A stretch of DNA of 64,000 bases, from assembly GCF_000463015.1 (NCBI RefSeq), contig NC_022247.1:4588001-4652000 (forward strand), read 5' to 3'. Shown one piece after another: positions 28,551-36,876 of this stretch. The position numbers were made by a program, and so were the translations under genes. The notes below the pieces were generated by a model. That model ran no database searches and had not been told where the DNA came from. It saw nothing but the letters and a program-made list of their open reading frames with translations. The DNA comes from Variovorax paradoxus B4. Lineage in GTDB: Bacteria; Pseudomonadota; Gammaproteobacteria; Burkholderiales; Burkholderiaceae_C. Each line of letters opens with the position of its first letter. The stretch's first letter is position 1.

Positions 28551-29237
28551 TCAGAGGAACATGCGCACGTCGGCCAGGCCGATGCTCTGGCCCGACATCA
28601 GTTCGAGCGTGACGCCGCTGGCGCCCTGCTTGACGGCGGCCACCTGCGAGAAGACGAGCGAGGTCGCCTCCACGGAGGTGCCGTTGTTGGTGGCGGAGAC
28701 GGTGAAGCTGTAGGTGCCCGGTGCGGCTGCGGTGCCGTCGTCGGCCTTGCCGTCCCAGGTGACGGCGTTGACGCCTTCGGTCATCGAACCGAGCGAGAGC
28801 GTGCGCACCGTGTTGCCCGCGGCGTTGACGATCTCCACTTCGACGGTGCCGGCGGTAGCCGGCAACTGCACGGCGAAGGACACGGCCGCCGGCTCCTCGC
28901 CGGCCTTGGGCTCCGTGGTGCTCAAGGCGTTGCCCGGCGACAGCACGTTGTAGCCGATGAGCGATGCCGCCTGCAGCACCTGGTTGGCGCCGGTCTGGTT
29001 CACCAGTCCGCTGAGTGCGGTGTTGAGCCGCTCGATGCCGCTCACGGTGCTCATCTGCGCGAGCTGGGACGTGAGCTCGGCGTTCTCCATCGGGTTGAGC
29101 GGATCCTGGTTGTTGAGCTGCGTCACCAGCAGCTTGAGAAAGCGCTGCTCGCTGTCCGCCTGCGAGACGTTGCTGCCGCTCGATGCGGCCGTGGCTGCGT
29201 TGAGCCCGGAGATGGAGGAGGTGTCGGAGATGGCCAT
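28551..29237 (-). CDS. flgD: Flagellar hook-capping protein FlgD
   Basis: FlgD is the scaffold cap on which hook subunits assemble. The 228-aa product has the N-terminal signature FLKLLVTQLNNQDPLNPMEN (residues ~33-52) and a C-terminal FlgD Ig-like/tudor region with VTWDGKADDGTAAAPGTYSF. The start ATG 29237 gives the normal length; earlier in-frame codons would overlap flgC. flgC ends 23 bp upstream. Confidence 0.97.
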   Translation of the reverse strand: MAISDTSSISGLNAATAASSGSNVSQADSEQRFLKLLVTQLNNQDPLNPMENAELTSQLAQMSTVSGIERLNTALSGLVNQTGANQVLQAASLIGYNVLSPGNALSTTEPKAGEEPAAVSFAVQLPATAGTVEVEIVNAAGNTVRTLSLGSMTEGVNAVTWDGKADDGTAAAPGTYSFTVSATNNGTSVEATSLVFSQVAAVKQGASGVTLELMSGQSIGLADVRMFL

Positions 29238-29260
29238 GGTTCTTGTTGCGGGTGTGGGGG

Positions 29261-29677
29261 TTACTGGCCGATGCTCAGCGTCTTGACCATCAGGGTCTTG
29301 GCAGTGTTCAGCACCTCGACGTTGGCCTGGTAGCTGCGCGAGGCGGAAATCATGTTGGTCATCTCTTCGACCACGTTGACGTTGGGCATTGCCACGTAGC
29401 CCTTGGCGTCGGCATGCGGGCTCCTCGGGTCGAAGACCATCTTCAGCGGCGAGGGGTCCTCGATGACCCCGGCAACCTTCACGCCGCCGATGTCCTGCTG
29501 GCCAGAGGCGGCCACTTCGAAGACCACCTGCTTGGCACGGTAGGGCTTGCCGTCGGGGCCGGCAACGCTCTCGGCGTTGGCGAGGTTGCTCGCCGTCACG
29601 TTCATGCGCTGCGACTGCGCGGCCATGGCGGAGCCCGCCACGCTGAAGATGTTCATGGAAGCGCTGGGATGGGGCAT
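29261..29677 (-). CDS. flgC: Flagellar proximal rod protein FlgC
   Basis: FlgC is a proximal rod subunit of 138 aa with the signature [20 protein letters not shown] and the C-terminal [20 protein letters not shown]. The start ATG 29677 is chosen because AGAGGAG lies seven bases upstream. The internal ATG 29656 ([10 protein letters not shown]) would also give a normal FlgC but has no ribosome site. flgB ends 17 bp upstream. Confidence 0.96.
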   Translation of the reverse strand: MPHPSASMNIFSVAGSAMAAQSQRMNVTASNLANAESVAGPDGKPYRAKQVVFEVAASGQQDIGGVKVAGVIEDPSPLKMVFDPRSPHADAKGYVAMPNVNVVEEMTNMISASRSYQANVEVLNTAKTLMVKTLSIGQ

Positions 29678-29694
29678 GCGTGGCTCCTCTGTGC

Positions 29695-30102
29695 TTATTG
29701 CGCGGCGGAGAGCAGCGACTTGATCTTGGCGCTGACCACCGTGAGGTTGGCTTCGTAGCGCAGCGCGTTGTCGGCGAAGTTGATGCGCTCGGCATCCATC
29801 TCGACGGTGTTGCCGTCGATGCTCGACTGGCTCGGCACGCGGTACAGCAGGTCGCGCTCGGGCATCGACGGCGGCGCGTCGGCCTGGATGTGGCGCGACG
29901 ACGTGGCGGCCATCTGCACCGGCTGCGATGCGCGGCCGTGCTCGACCGCCTGCGTCAGGCGGCTCGCGAAATCGAAGTCACGCGCCTTGTAGTTGGGCGT
30001 GTCGGCGTGGGCGATGTTGGCCGCCAGCACTTCCTGGCGCTGCGCCCGAAGGTTCAGTGCTTCGCGGTTGAAGCGAAGCGCCGCATCCAGCTTGTCGATC
30101 AT
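29695..30102 (-). CDS. flgB: Flagellar proximal rod protein FlgB
   Basis: FlgB is a proximal rod subunit and the first gene of the flgBCDEFGHIJ operon. The 135-aa product has the usual N-terminus ([20 protein letters not shown]) followed by [20 protein letters not shown] 30102 fits the family. A longer in-frame start at 30207 would add an unrelated 35 residues. The gene diverges from flgA across 163 bp that contain an inverted repeat. Confidence 0.96.
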   Translation of the reverse strand: MIDKLDAALRFNREALNLRAQRQEVLAANIAHADTPNYKARDFDFASRLTQAVEHGRASQPVQMAATSSRHIQADAPPSMPERDLLYRVPSQSSIDGNTVEMDAERINFADNALRYEANLTVVSAKIKSLLSAAQ

Positions 30103-30184
30103 GTGTTTCCATCTTTCGAGGCGTCGCGTCCCTTGCGGGGCATGGCGACAGATGGAAAGCGAGTCTATGCATGCACTGCGTTCG

Positions 30185-30210
30185 CAATGGCCCGAACAAA
30201 GGGGCATTTG
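30185..30210. promoter_or_regulatory. Inverted repeat in the flgB-flgA divergent promoter region (FlhDC operator candidate)
   Basis: CAATGGCCC (30185-30193) and GGGCATTTG (30202-30210) form an imperfect inverted repeat with an 8-base spacer, midway between the divergent flgB and flgA starts. In enteric bacteria one FlhD4C2 site serves both the flgAMN and flgB operons from this position. The half-sites resemble but do not match the enteric FlhDC box, so assignment is an inference. A TAGAAT hexamer at 30248-30253 could be the flgA -10. Confidence 0.35.
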
Positions 30211-30265
30211 GCGTGCACTTCGAATCTTCGGATCGGGTGCGCCTTCCTAGAATTGCCGGGCACCC

Positions 30266-30982
30266 ATGATGGAAAAAAAACCTTATCGCCCGCGCCGCCT
30301 GAAGCTCGTGCTGCCTGCCCTGGCAGCAGGGTTGGGCGCGGCAATGTCCGTGTCCGCAGCGCCGCTCGCGGGCGATGCGCGCGCCGCCGTCGACAGGCTG
30401 CTGCAGGCCCAGACCGCCGGACTGCCCGGCAAGGTCAGCATTCGCGTCGAGGCTCCGGCATCGGGCCCGCTGCCCGCTTGCGATGCACTCGAGCCTTTCC
30501 TGCCTCGCGGCGCCGCGGCGTGGGGCCGGGTGTCGGTCGGCCTGCGCTGCCATTCGGAACTGAAGCCCTGGACCCGCTTCGTGCTGGCCCACGTGGCGGT
30601 CGAGGGGCGCTACTTCGTGGCCGCGCGCAACATCGATACCGGCCAGGCCTTGGGCACGGGCGATTTCATCGCCCGCGACGGCGATCTCACGGCCCTGCCG
30701 CGCTCGGTCGTGACCGACGCCGCCGAGCTGCAGGGCGTCGTGGCCGCCAACCGCATTGCGTCCGGCGCGCCGCTCAGGCGCGAACTGATGCGCGGCGTGG
30801 CCGTGATCCAGCAAGGCCAGACCATCAAGGTCGTTGCCGAAGGTCCGGGCTACGTCGTCAGCACCGAAGCCCGCGCGATGGCCAGCGCCAGCGCGGGCGC
30901 GACCGTGCGGGCGAAGACCGTGGACGGCCGCATGGTCAGCGGCGTTGCCGACGAGGAAGGGCAGATCCGCCTGCCGCAGTAG
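30266..30982 (+). CDS. flgA: P-ring assembly chaperone FlgA
   Basis: FlgA is the periplasmic chaperone that helps FlgI form the P-ring. The 238-aa product has a basic N-terminus and a Sec signal ending near residue 31 (SVSAA). The C-terminal SAF/FlgA domain (~115-235) has VAARNIDTGQALGTGDFIAR and VIQQGQTIKVVAEG. It starts the flgAMN operon and diverges from flgB. Confidence 0.94.
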   Translation: MMEKKPYRPRRLKLVLPALAAGLGAAMSVSAAPLAGDARAAVDRLLQAQTAGLPGKVSIRVEAPASGPLPACDALEPFLPRGAAAWGRVSVGLRCHSELKPWTRFVLAHVAVEGRYFVAARNIDTGQALGTGDFIARDGDLTALPRSVVTDAAELQGVVAANRIASGAPLRRELMRGVAVIQQGQTIKVVAEGPGYVVSTEARAMASASAGATVRAKTVDGRMVSGVADEEGQIRLPQ

Positions 30983-31020
30983 CCACAATGGCCGCATTCA
31001 TGGCGCGATGCACACTGCCC

Positions 31021-31047
31021 TAAAGTTCTGGCCCGAACTGCCGATAC
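31021..31047 (+). promoter_or_regulatory. Sigma28 (FliA) promoter upstream of flgM
   Basis: TAAA (31021-31024), a 15-base spacer and GCCGATAC (31040-31047) match the FliA consensus TAAA-N15-GCCGATAA at 11 of 12 positions. The start of transcription would be near 31054, about 20 bases before the flgM start. This gives the anti-sigma factor its own FliA-driven promoter, in addition to read-through from flgA, as in Salmonella. Confidence 0.8.
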
Positions 31048-31073
31048 ATCAGGCAGCCCTTTGAGGAACCATC

Positions 31074-31370
31074 TTGAAAATCGATCCATTCGCCCCTTCG
31101 GCCACACCGCTCCCCCGAACGAACAAGGGCGCATCGTCCTCGCCCGCCAGCGGCGCCGATGCCGTCCAGGGCGGCAGGAACCCGGTGCAGCTCTCGTCGG
31201 GGCAGGTGCATTCGCTGCCCGAGGCGCCCAACTCCGATTTCGATGCAGCGCGCGTTGCCTCGATCCGCGAGGACATCCGGGCCGGGCGCTACGAAATCCA
31301 CCCCGACCGGATCGCCCGCGGCCTGCTCGCCAGCGTGCGCGAACTGCTCCACGAAAACGGAAAGCTCTGA
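31074..31370 (+). CDS. flgM: Anti-sigma-28 factor FlgM
   Basis: FlgM binds and inhibits FliA until it is exported through the finished hook. The 98-aa product has a disordered, polar N-terminal half and a C-terminal sigma-binding helix region (FDAARVASIREDIRAGRYEI, then IARGLLASVREL). The start codon is TTG at 31074, supported by TTGAGGAACC just upstream. The gene has its own sigma28 promoter and is followed by flgN after 5 bp. Confidence 0.93.
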   Translation: MKIDPFAPSATPLPRTNKGASSSPASGADAVQGGRNPVQLSSGQVHSLPEAPNSDFDAARVASIREDIRAGRYEIHPDRIARGLLASVRELLHENGKL

Positions 31371-31375
31371 ACACC

Positions 31376-31825
31376 ATGCTGGTTCACCTGTTGGCCGAAA
31401 AAACCTGTGTCGAGGAATTCCTGTCGGTGCTGGAGCAGGAAGCGCAGGCCATGAAGAACGGCCTCTTCGCCGACCTGCCCTCGCTCACCGAGCGCAAGGC
31501 CGGCCTGCTGGACCGCATGGCGGCACTCGACCAGGCGCGCGAATCGGCCCAGGTGGCACGGGGTTTCGAGCCCGGTCGCGCGGGTGCCGATGCCGCCGCC
31601 GCGGCGGACGGCGAGGCCTCGCTCGCCGCCTGGACGGCGCTGGTCGAGCTTGCGCAGCAGGCCAAGGCCTGCAACCGGCGCAATGGGTCGATGGTGTACA
31701 GCCAGCTCGACTTCACGCAGAACGCATTGCACTACCTGCAGGCCGGCGCGCAGCCCTTCTACGGGCCGGACGGCATCCGCAAGGCCGCCAGCGCTGCGGG
31801 AACGCGGCTGGCGGTGGGTTACTAG
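31376..31825 (+). CDS. flgN: Flagellar export chaperone FlgN
   Basis: FlgN is the cytoplasmic chaperone for the hook-junction proteins FlgK and FlgL. The 149-aa product is helical. It has the FlgN pattern of an N-terminal EEFLSVLEQEAQAMKNGLFA and a C-terminal NRRNGSMVYSQLDFTQNALH followed by YGPDG, which contacts clients. It closes the flgAMN operon, and its stop is 3 bp from the stop of the convergent Crp-like gene. Confidence 0.92.
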   Translation: MLVHLLAEKTCVEEFLSVLEQEAQAMKNGLFADLPSLTERKAGLLDRMAALDQARESAQVARGFEPGRAGADAAAAADGEASLAAWTALVELAQQAKACNRRNGSMVYSQLDFTQNALHYLQAGAQPFYGPDGIRKAASAAGTRLAVGY

Positions 31826-31828
31826 GCC

Positions 31829-32626
31829 TTACTTGCGGGACTTGCCCGACTTGGGCGGCGCCTCGAACAGCTCCGAGAAGAACGACGGATTCACCTCCCC
31901 GGAGTCCTTGGCGGCAGGGCTCGGCTCGCCAGGCGGAAGCTCCTGGAAATCCGACGACGCGAAGTGCGGCGGAACATAGACCCCGTGCTCGTCCCTCCTG
32001 ACCAGGCCGCGGCGTTCCAGGTCCCGCATGGTCTTGTTGACCTGCATCCTGGAAAGCCCCGAATAGGAGGCGATGACCGACTGGGTGATGCGCTTGTCGT
32101 AGCCGCCGTCGGTGCCCGGGGCCAGAACGGTGAGTTCGTGCAGGATGCGGCTGATGAGCCGCTCGGACGAGGCCGATGAAATCTGCCGGATCTGCCTGCG
32201 CAGCACCGTGGTGCGCTTCATCACCACGTCGAGCAGGCCCATCGTCACCGCCGGATAGCGGTCGCACAGCGACCGGAATTCCATCGTGGGCACCAGATAC
32301 AGGGAGGTGGGCAATGCTGCAACCAGTGTCGCGCCGGCCTGGTAGCGCTCCTCGATCAGGGCGGAGTTCAGGAAGAAGTCGTCCTGCCGGATGAAATCGG
32401 TCGTGACGTCGCCGCTGTCCCCGCTCCCCTGCACCACCACCCGCAGCAGGCCGGTGGCCACGCAGTAGATGCGGTCGGACCACTCGTCCGCCGCCAGCAC
32501 GACTTCGTTGCGCCGGTAGGACCGAAGTTCGATGCGCTGGACGAAGGCTGCGCGCTCATCCTGGGGAACGCTGGCTATAAGAGGATGCAAATACATCTGT
32601 ACCGTCCATGGGCTGCCTTGCCGCAT
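31829..32626 (-). CDS. Crp/Fnr-family transcriptional regulator
   Basis: A 265-aa regulator with a cyclic-nucleotide-binding-like beta-barrel (~25-120), a dimer helix (~130-165) and a Crp-type winged helix-turn-helix (~178-216; TQSVIASYSGLSRMQVNKTM). A Pro/Ser-rich tail follows. It lacks the Fnr cysteine cluster and the E. coli CRP cAMP-contact motif, so its signal is unknown. Its place beside flgN suggests, but does not prove, a link to motility. The start is uncertain: ATG 32626 and ATG 32596 both lack a good ribosome site. An AT-rich region with an inverted repeat lies upstream. Confidence 0.85.
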   Translation of the reverse strand: MRQGSPWTVQMYLHPLIASVPQDERAAFVQRIELRSYRRNEVVLAADEWSDRIYCVATGLLRVVVQGSGDSGDVTTDFIRQDDFFLNSALIEERYQAGATLVAALPTSLYLVPTMEFRSLCDRYPAVTMGLLDVVMKRTTVLRRQIRQISSASSERLISRILHELTVLAPGTDGGYDKRITQSVIASYSGLSRMQVNKTMRDLERRGLVRRDEHGVYVPPHFASSDFQELPPGEPSPAAKDSGEVNPSFFSELFEAPPKSGKSRK

Positions 32627-32681
32627 ACTGGCTCAAAGCGGCTGCCTGCAACTCTTTCCTCTTTCTAAATGTGAATATTTA

Positions 32682-32720
32682 CCAGATGAGATTCATATAT
32701 TAACAGCCAGTAACATCTGG
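32682..32720. promoter_or_regulatory. Inverted repeat in an AT-rich island upstream of the Crp-like gene
   Basis: CCAGATG (32682-32688) and CATCTGG (32714-32720) are perfect 7-bp inverted arms 25 bases apart. They lie inside about 100 bases that are clearly AT-rich against a GC-rich chromosome. A second, smaller pair (TGAAT at 32672-32676, ATTCA at 32691-32695) overlaps it. The location between two minus-strand genes, just upstream of a regulator, suggests an operator or promoter region, possibly autoregulatory. Confidence 0.4.
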
Positions 32721-32756
32721 ACACGCAACATCATCGCATGTCTTTGCCGGGAGAAT

Positions 32757-33032
32757 CTACTTTCGCCAGCCGTCCGAGACCAGCCATTGACTTGTACCGC
32801 ATGCGAGCACAAGCGCCGCGTAGGTGGCCATCGCGCCGTCGCGGCCCAGAAAGACCACGCCGCCCAGTAGCACCAGCGCCCCCACGCCTGAATTGATGGC
32901 GCCCTGGGCCCACCATGCGGGCGCGCCGGCCTTTCGCCGGAAGACCCGGCCCATGAGCGCGCACAGGAAGCCGACGGCCAGCGCCGGCGCCACGAAGTTC
33001 AGCAGGTGATTGAGGAGATCCAGCAGGGACAT
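32757..33032 (-). CDS. Small inner-membrane protein of unknown function
   Basis: I do not recognise this 91-aa protein by function. It has a first membrane segment at ~8-28 (LNFVAPALAVGFLCALMG), a short basic loop with RRKAGAPAWWAQG, and one or two further segments at ~46-62 and ~68-84. It diverges from hemA across 132 bp. The coding pattern (codon use, ATG start, length without stop in a high-GC frame) is consistent with a real gene, but no catalytic motif is visible. Confidence 0.6.
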   Translation of the reverse strand: MSLLDLLNHLLNFVAPALAVGFLCALMGRVFRRKAGAPAWWAQGAINSGVGALVLLGGVVFLGRDGAMATYAALVLACGTSQWLVSDGWRK

Positions 33033-33143
33033 GGGGTAGGAATGGGGTATCGAAGGCCGCCGGACAAAAGCAAGGGCGCTCGCGGCGCCCTTGTGTTCTC
33101 GAGTTGCATGCGGCCAAGCCCCTCGGCAGCCGCACGGCTCCTG

Positions 33144-33159
33144 CTGATTTTATAATCAG
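33144..33159 (+). promoter_or_regulatory. TATAAT box within a perfect palindrome upstream of hemA
   Basis: CTGATT (33144-33149) and AATCAG (33154-33159) flank TTAT to give a perfect palindrome. The -10 hexamer TATAAT (33151-33156) lies within it. The expected transcription start is at about 33163, right at the hemA ATG (33165), so the mRNA may be leaderless or nearly so. No good -35 is visible. The palindrome could be an operator overlapping the promoter. Confidence 0.4.
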
Positions 33160-33164
33160 TGCAT

Positions 33165-34436
33165 ATGTCAGTCTGGACACTGGGCTTGAACCACACGACC
33201 GCGCCACTCGATCTGCGCGGTCGTTTCGCGTTCGCGCTCGATCAGCTGGCACCCACGCTGCAGAGCCTGCGCAGCTCGTTCGCCACCGGACGCCATCCGC
33301 AGGTCGAAGCCGCGATCATCTCCACTTGCAACCGCACCGAGATCTACTGCGCCGCCGAGCATGCCGCGCTCGACCACACGGTCGGCTGGCTGGCCGAGAG
33401 CGGCGGCGTCGCACCGGCGCTGCTGCGCTCGCATGCGTATGCGCTGCAGGACGACGAGGCGGCGCGCCATGTCTTCCGCGTGGCCAGCGGACTCGATTCC
33501 ATGGTGCTCGGCGAGGCCCAGATCCTCGGCCAGATGAAAGACGCCGTGCGCGCGGCCGAAACCGTTGGCGCGCTCGGCAGCACGCTCAACCAGTTGTTCC
33601 AGCGCTCCTTCGCGGTGGCGAAGGAAGTGCGCACCGCCACCGAGATCGGCGCGCACTCCATCAGCATGGCCGCGGCGGCCGTCCGGCTGGCCGGCCAGCT
33701 GTTCGAAGACCTGTACCAGACGCGCGTGCTGTTCGTCGGCGCGGGCGAGATGATCGACCTGGCCGCCACGCATTTCGCGGCCAAGGACCCGAAGGCCATC
33801 GCCATTGCCAACCGCACGCTCGAGCGCGGCGAAAAGCTGGCCTCGCGCTTCGGCGGCGAGGCGATGCGGCTGGCCGACCTGCCGAACCGGCTGGCCGAGT
33901 TCGACATCGTGGTGAGCTGCACCGCCAGCACGCTGCCGATCATCGGCCTGGGCGCCGTCGAGCGCGCACTCAAGGCGCGCAAGCACCGTCCGATGTTCAT
34001 GGTCGACCTGGCCGTGCCGCGCGACATCGAGCCCGAAGTGAAGGCGCTCGAGGACATCTACCTCTACACCGTCGACGACCTCGCCCAGGTGGTGCAGCAG
34101 GGCCAGGCCAACCGCCAGGCGGCCGTGGCGCAGGCCGAGGTCATCATCGACGCCGGCGTGCAGAGCTTCATGCACTGGCTGGGCCAGCGCGGCACCGTGC
34201 CGCTGATCCAGCAGCTCAATGCCCAGGCCGACGAATGGCGCGCCGCCGAAATGGCACGCGCGCGCAAGCTGCTGGCCAGGGGCGAGCCGGTCGATGCGGT
34301 GCTCGAGGCCATGTCGCGCGGACTCACGCAAAAGTTGCTGCACGGCGCCATGGCCGAACTGCACGCGGGCGACGCCGAATCGCGCGAGCACACCGCGCAG
34401 ACCATCTCGCGCCTGTTCCTGCGCAAAGAGCGTTAG
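33165..34436 (+). CDS. hemA: Glutamyl-tRNA reductase HemA
   Basis: HemA reduces glutamyl-tRNA(Glu) to glutamate-1-semialdehyde, the first committed step of the C5 haem pathway. The 423-aa product has the catalytic domain with [10 protein letters not shown] (nucleophile Cys55), then [20 protein letters not shown], a Rossmann NADPH domain (VLFVGAGEM near 190) and a C-terminal dimerisation helix. ATG 33165 fits the family; a GTG two codons upstream is also in frame but lies in the palindrome. prfA follows after 99 bp, a common order in proteobacteria. Confidence 0.96.
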   Translation: MSVWTLGLNHTTAPLDLRGRFAFALDQLAPTLQSLRSSFATGRHPQVEAAIISTCNRTEIYCAAEHAALDHTVGWLAESGGVAPALLRSHAYALQDDEAARHVFRVASGLDSMVLGEAQILGQMKDAVRAAETVGALGSTLNQLFQRSFAVAKEVRTATEIGAHSISMAAAAVRLAGQLFEDLYQTRVLFVGAGEMIDLAATHFAAKDPKAIAIANRTLERGEKLASRFGGEAMRLADLPNRLAEFDIVVSCTASTLPIIGLGAVERALKARKHRPMFMVDLAVPRDIEPEVKALEDIYLYTVDDLAQVVQQGQANRQAAVAQAEVIIDAGVQSFMHWLGQRGTVPLIQQLNAQADEWRAAEMARARKLLARGEPVDAVLEAMSRGLTQKLLHGAMAELHAGDAESREHTAQTISRLFLRKER

Positions 34437-34535
34437 CGACGCTCGCCAGCGGCCCGGCCCCGCCGGCCGCGGCCCCATGCGCCCTGCCGCAGCACCGCGG
34501 CGCCCTTCCCCCATTTTTCCGAGCTCCTTTCCGCC

Positions 34536-35648
34536 GTGAAGACCTTTCTGCGCCACCAACTCGAACGCTACGCCCAGCGCCTCGGCGAACTCGACTTCCT
34601 GCTTTCGCGCGAAGACATCATGAGCGACATGGCGCAGTACCGCACCATCTCGCGCGAGCATGCAGAGATCACGCAGATCGCGGGCCGCTACGAGCGCTAC
34701 AAGCAGCGCGAAGCCGACATCGCCGGCGCGGCCGAGATGCTCGACGACCCCGACATGGCCGAGATGGCCCGGGAAGAAATCGCCGCCGCGCAGGCCGAGC
34801 TCGCGCAGCTCGAGGAAGAGCTCCAGCGCCTGCTGCTGCCCAAGGACCCGGACGACGCGCGCAACGCCTTCCTCGAAATCCGCGCCGGCACCGGCGGCGA
34901 CGAATCGGCGCTGTTTGCGGGCGACCTGCTGCGCATGTACATGCGCTACTGCGAACGCGCCGGCTGGCGCTGCGAAGTGGTGAGCGAGAGCGAGAGCGAG
35001 CTCGGCGGCTACAAGGAAGTGGTCGTGCGCATCGTCGGCCAAGCCGGCAATGGCCCTTCCGGGTCCGGGGTGTTCGGCCACCTGCGCTTCGAATCCGGTG
35101 GCCACCGCGTGCAGCGTGTGCCGGCCACCGAGACCCAGGGCCGCATCCACACCAGCGCCTGCACGGTGGCCGTGCTGGCCGAGCCCGACGAAACCGTGGC
35201 GGTGCAGATCAACCCGGCCGACCTGCGCATCGACACCTACCGCGCCAGCGGCGCGGGCGGCCAGCACATCAACAAGACCGATTCGGCCGTGCGCATCACG
35301 CACATTCCGACCGGCATCGTGGCCGAGTGCCAGGACGACCGCAGCCAGCACCGCAACAAGGCCAAGGCGCTGCAGGTGCTGTCGGCGCGCATCCAGGAAA
35401 AGGACCGCAGCGAGCGCGCGGCCAAGGACGCGGCGATGCGCAAGGGGCTGATCGGCAGCGGCGACCGCTCCGACCGCATCCGCACCTACAACTTCCCGCA
35501 GGGCCGGCTCACCGACCACCGCATCAACCTCACGCTCTACAAGCTGCAGGCCATCATGGAAGGCGACCTTGGCGACGTGCTCGATGCGCTGCGCGCCGCG
35601 CGCGAGGCCGAGCAGCTGGCCGAGCTGGAATCGAGCCTGCCGGCATGA
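34536..35648 (+). CDS. prfA: Peptide chain release factor 1
   Basis: RF1 reads UAA and UAG stop codons and triggers peptide release. The 370-aa product has the codon-recognition tripeptide PAT (residues 196-198, in [10 protein letters not shown]) and the GGQ motif (241-243). A short extra loop of about eight residues lies at ~168-177 ([12 protein letters not shown]) compared with the E. coli protein as I recall it. The start is GTG 34536, without a strong ribosome site. The stop overlaps prmC by 4 bp, coupling RF1 with its methylase. Confidence 0.97.
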   Translation: MKTFLRHQLERYAQRLGELDFLLSREDIMSDMAQYRTISREHAEITQIAGRYERYKQREADIAGAAEMLDDPDMAEMAREEIAAAQAELAQLEEELQRLLLPKDPDDARNAFLEIRAGTGGDESALFAGDLLRMYMRYCERAGWRCEVVSESESELGGYKEVVVRIVGQAGNGPSGSGVFGHLRFESGGHRVQRVPATETQGRIHTSACTVAVLAEPDETVAVQINPADLRIDTYRASGAGGQHINKTDSAVRITHIPTGIVAECQDDRSQHRNKAKALQVLSARIQEKDRSERAAKDAAMRKGLIGSGDRSDRIRTYNFPQGRLTDHRINLTLYKLQAIMEGDLGDVLDALRAAREAEQLAELESSLPA

Positions 35649-36502
35649 CGGCCACAGCAGCGACCACCACGCCATCCACCGTGGCCCAGGCGCTGGCCGC
35701 GGCCGTGGCACTGGGCGTCGACCGGCTCGACGCCCAGTTGCTGCTGCTGCATGCGCTGGGCCGCGCGCCGCACGACCGCGCCTGGCTGCTGGCGCACGAC
35801 ACCGACGCCATTTCCGATGCGGCGTGGTCCGCCCTCGCAGCGCAGCTGTCGCGCCGGCTGGCGGGCGAGCCGGTGGCCTACCTGCTCGGCGAAAAGGAAT
35901 TCCACGGCCTCGGCCTGCAGGTGGATGCGCGGGTGCTGGTGCCGCGCCCGGACACCGAAACGCTGGTCGACTGGGCCCTGCAATGCCTCGAAGGCCGCAA
36001 GGCGCCGCGCGTGCTCGACCTGGGCACCGGCAGCGGCGCCATCGCGCTGGCGCTGCAGCATGCACGCCCCGACGCGCAGGTCGACGCGGTCGATGCCAGT
36101 GCCGATGCGCTGGCCGTCGCACAGGCCAATGCGCAGCGCCTGGGCCTGCCGGTGCGTTTGCGCCAGGCCCATTGGCTGGACGGGGCCGCCAGTGGCTACG
36201 CGGCCATTGCCAGCAATCCGCCCTACATCGCAGCCGGCGACCCGCACCTGCCCGCGCTGCAGCACGAGCCCTTGGCCGCGCTGGTGGCCGGGCCCGACGG
36301 GCTGGCCGACATCCGCCAGATCGTGCAGCAGGCCCCCGCCCATCTTGCAGATGGCGGCTGGCTGCTGCTCGAACACGGCCACGACCAGGCCCTGCCCGTG
36401 CGCCAGCTGCTCGAAGCGCGCGGTTTTGCCGAAGTCCAAAGCCGCGATGACCTTGCCGGCATCCAGCGCTGCTCCGGCGGGATCTGGCGCACGGTGAAAT
36501 AA
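35645..36502 (+). CDS. prmC: Release factor glutamine methyltransferase PrmC
   Basis: PrmC methylates the Gln of the GGQ motif of RF1 and RF2 using S-adenosylmethionine. The 285-aa product has an N-terminal helical domain (~1-95), the SAM motif [14 protein letters not shown] (~124-137) and the catalytic NPPY at 191-194. ATG 35645 overlaps the prfA stop, which fixes the start. A much longer in-frame upstream stretch is a GC artefact. Confidence 0.96.
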   Translation: MTATAATTTPSTVAQALAAAVALGVDRLDAQLLLLHALGRAPHDRAWLLAHDTDAISDAAWSALAAQLSRRLAGEPVAYLLGEKEFHGLGLQVDARVLVPRPDTETLVDWALQCLEGRKAPRVLDLGTGSGAIALALQHARPDAQVDAVDASADALAVAQANAQRLGLPVRLRQAHWLDGAASGYAAIASNPPYIAAGDPHLPALQHEPLAALVAGPDGLADIRQIVQQAPAHLADGGWLLLEHGHDQALPVRQLLEARGFAEVQSRDDLAGIQRCSGGIWRTVK

Positions 36503-36531
36503 TCCCCCCAGACCACTTTTCAGGAGTCCCC

Positions 36532-36861
36532 ATGTCCGACGCCCAGCAACGCATCGACGATCTCGTCAAAACCAACGACCTCGTGCTCTTCATGAAAGGG
36601 AATGCGAGCTTTCCGATGTGCGGCTTCTCCGGCCGCGCCATCCAGATCCTCAAGGCGGTCGGCGTCGACACCAGGACGCTCAAGACCGTCAACGTTCTCG
36701 AAGACGACGGCATCCGCCAGGGCATCAAGGAATACAGCAACTGGCCCACGATCCCCCAGCTCTACGTGAAGGGCGAATTCGTCGGCGGCTCGGACATCAT
36801 GATGGAGATGTACGAGTCGGGCGAGCTGCAGCAAGTGCTGGGCGGCAGCAATCCGGCCTGA
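36532..36861 (+). CDS. grxD: Monothiol glutaredoxin (Grx4/GrxD type)
   Basis: This 109-aa protein is a monothiol glutaredoxin with the CGFS active site at residues 30-33. The glutathione-binding WPTIPQLYVKGEFVGGSDIM segment lies further on. Such proteins bind or carry [2Fe-2S] clusters with BolA partners and take part in iron-sulfur trafficking. It follows prmC by 29 bp. Confidence 0.96.
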   Translation: MSDAQQRIDDLVKTNDLVLFMKGNASFPMCGFSGRAIQILKAVGVDTRTLKTVNVLEDDGIRQGIKEYSNWPTIPQLYVKGEFVGGSDIMMEMYESGELQQVLGGSNPA

Positions 36862-36876
36862 TTCCCGGTGCCCGCC

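Noticed and set aside
30103..30207. Longer start for flgB at 30207
   Set aside because: The extra 35 residues do not resemble FlgB. The reading would cross the divergent promoter region and its inverted repeat.
34437..34535. GC-rich CCGGC-CCC-GCCGG hairpin in the hemA-prfA gap as a terminator
   Set aside because: The stem is only 5 bp and has no T-run. Such short palindromes occur by chance in this base composition.
33104..35644. In-frame upstream extension of prmC to 33104
   Set aside because: It runs through hemA and prfA in another frame. The true prmC start overlaps the prfA stop and gives the family length.
33168..36749. An 1193-codon open frame on the minus strand opposite hemA, prfA and prmC
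   Set aside because: It is a shadow of three clear housekeeping genes in GC-rich DNA; it has no start signal or recognisable motif.
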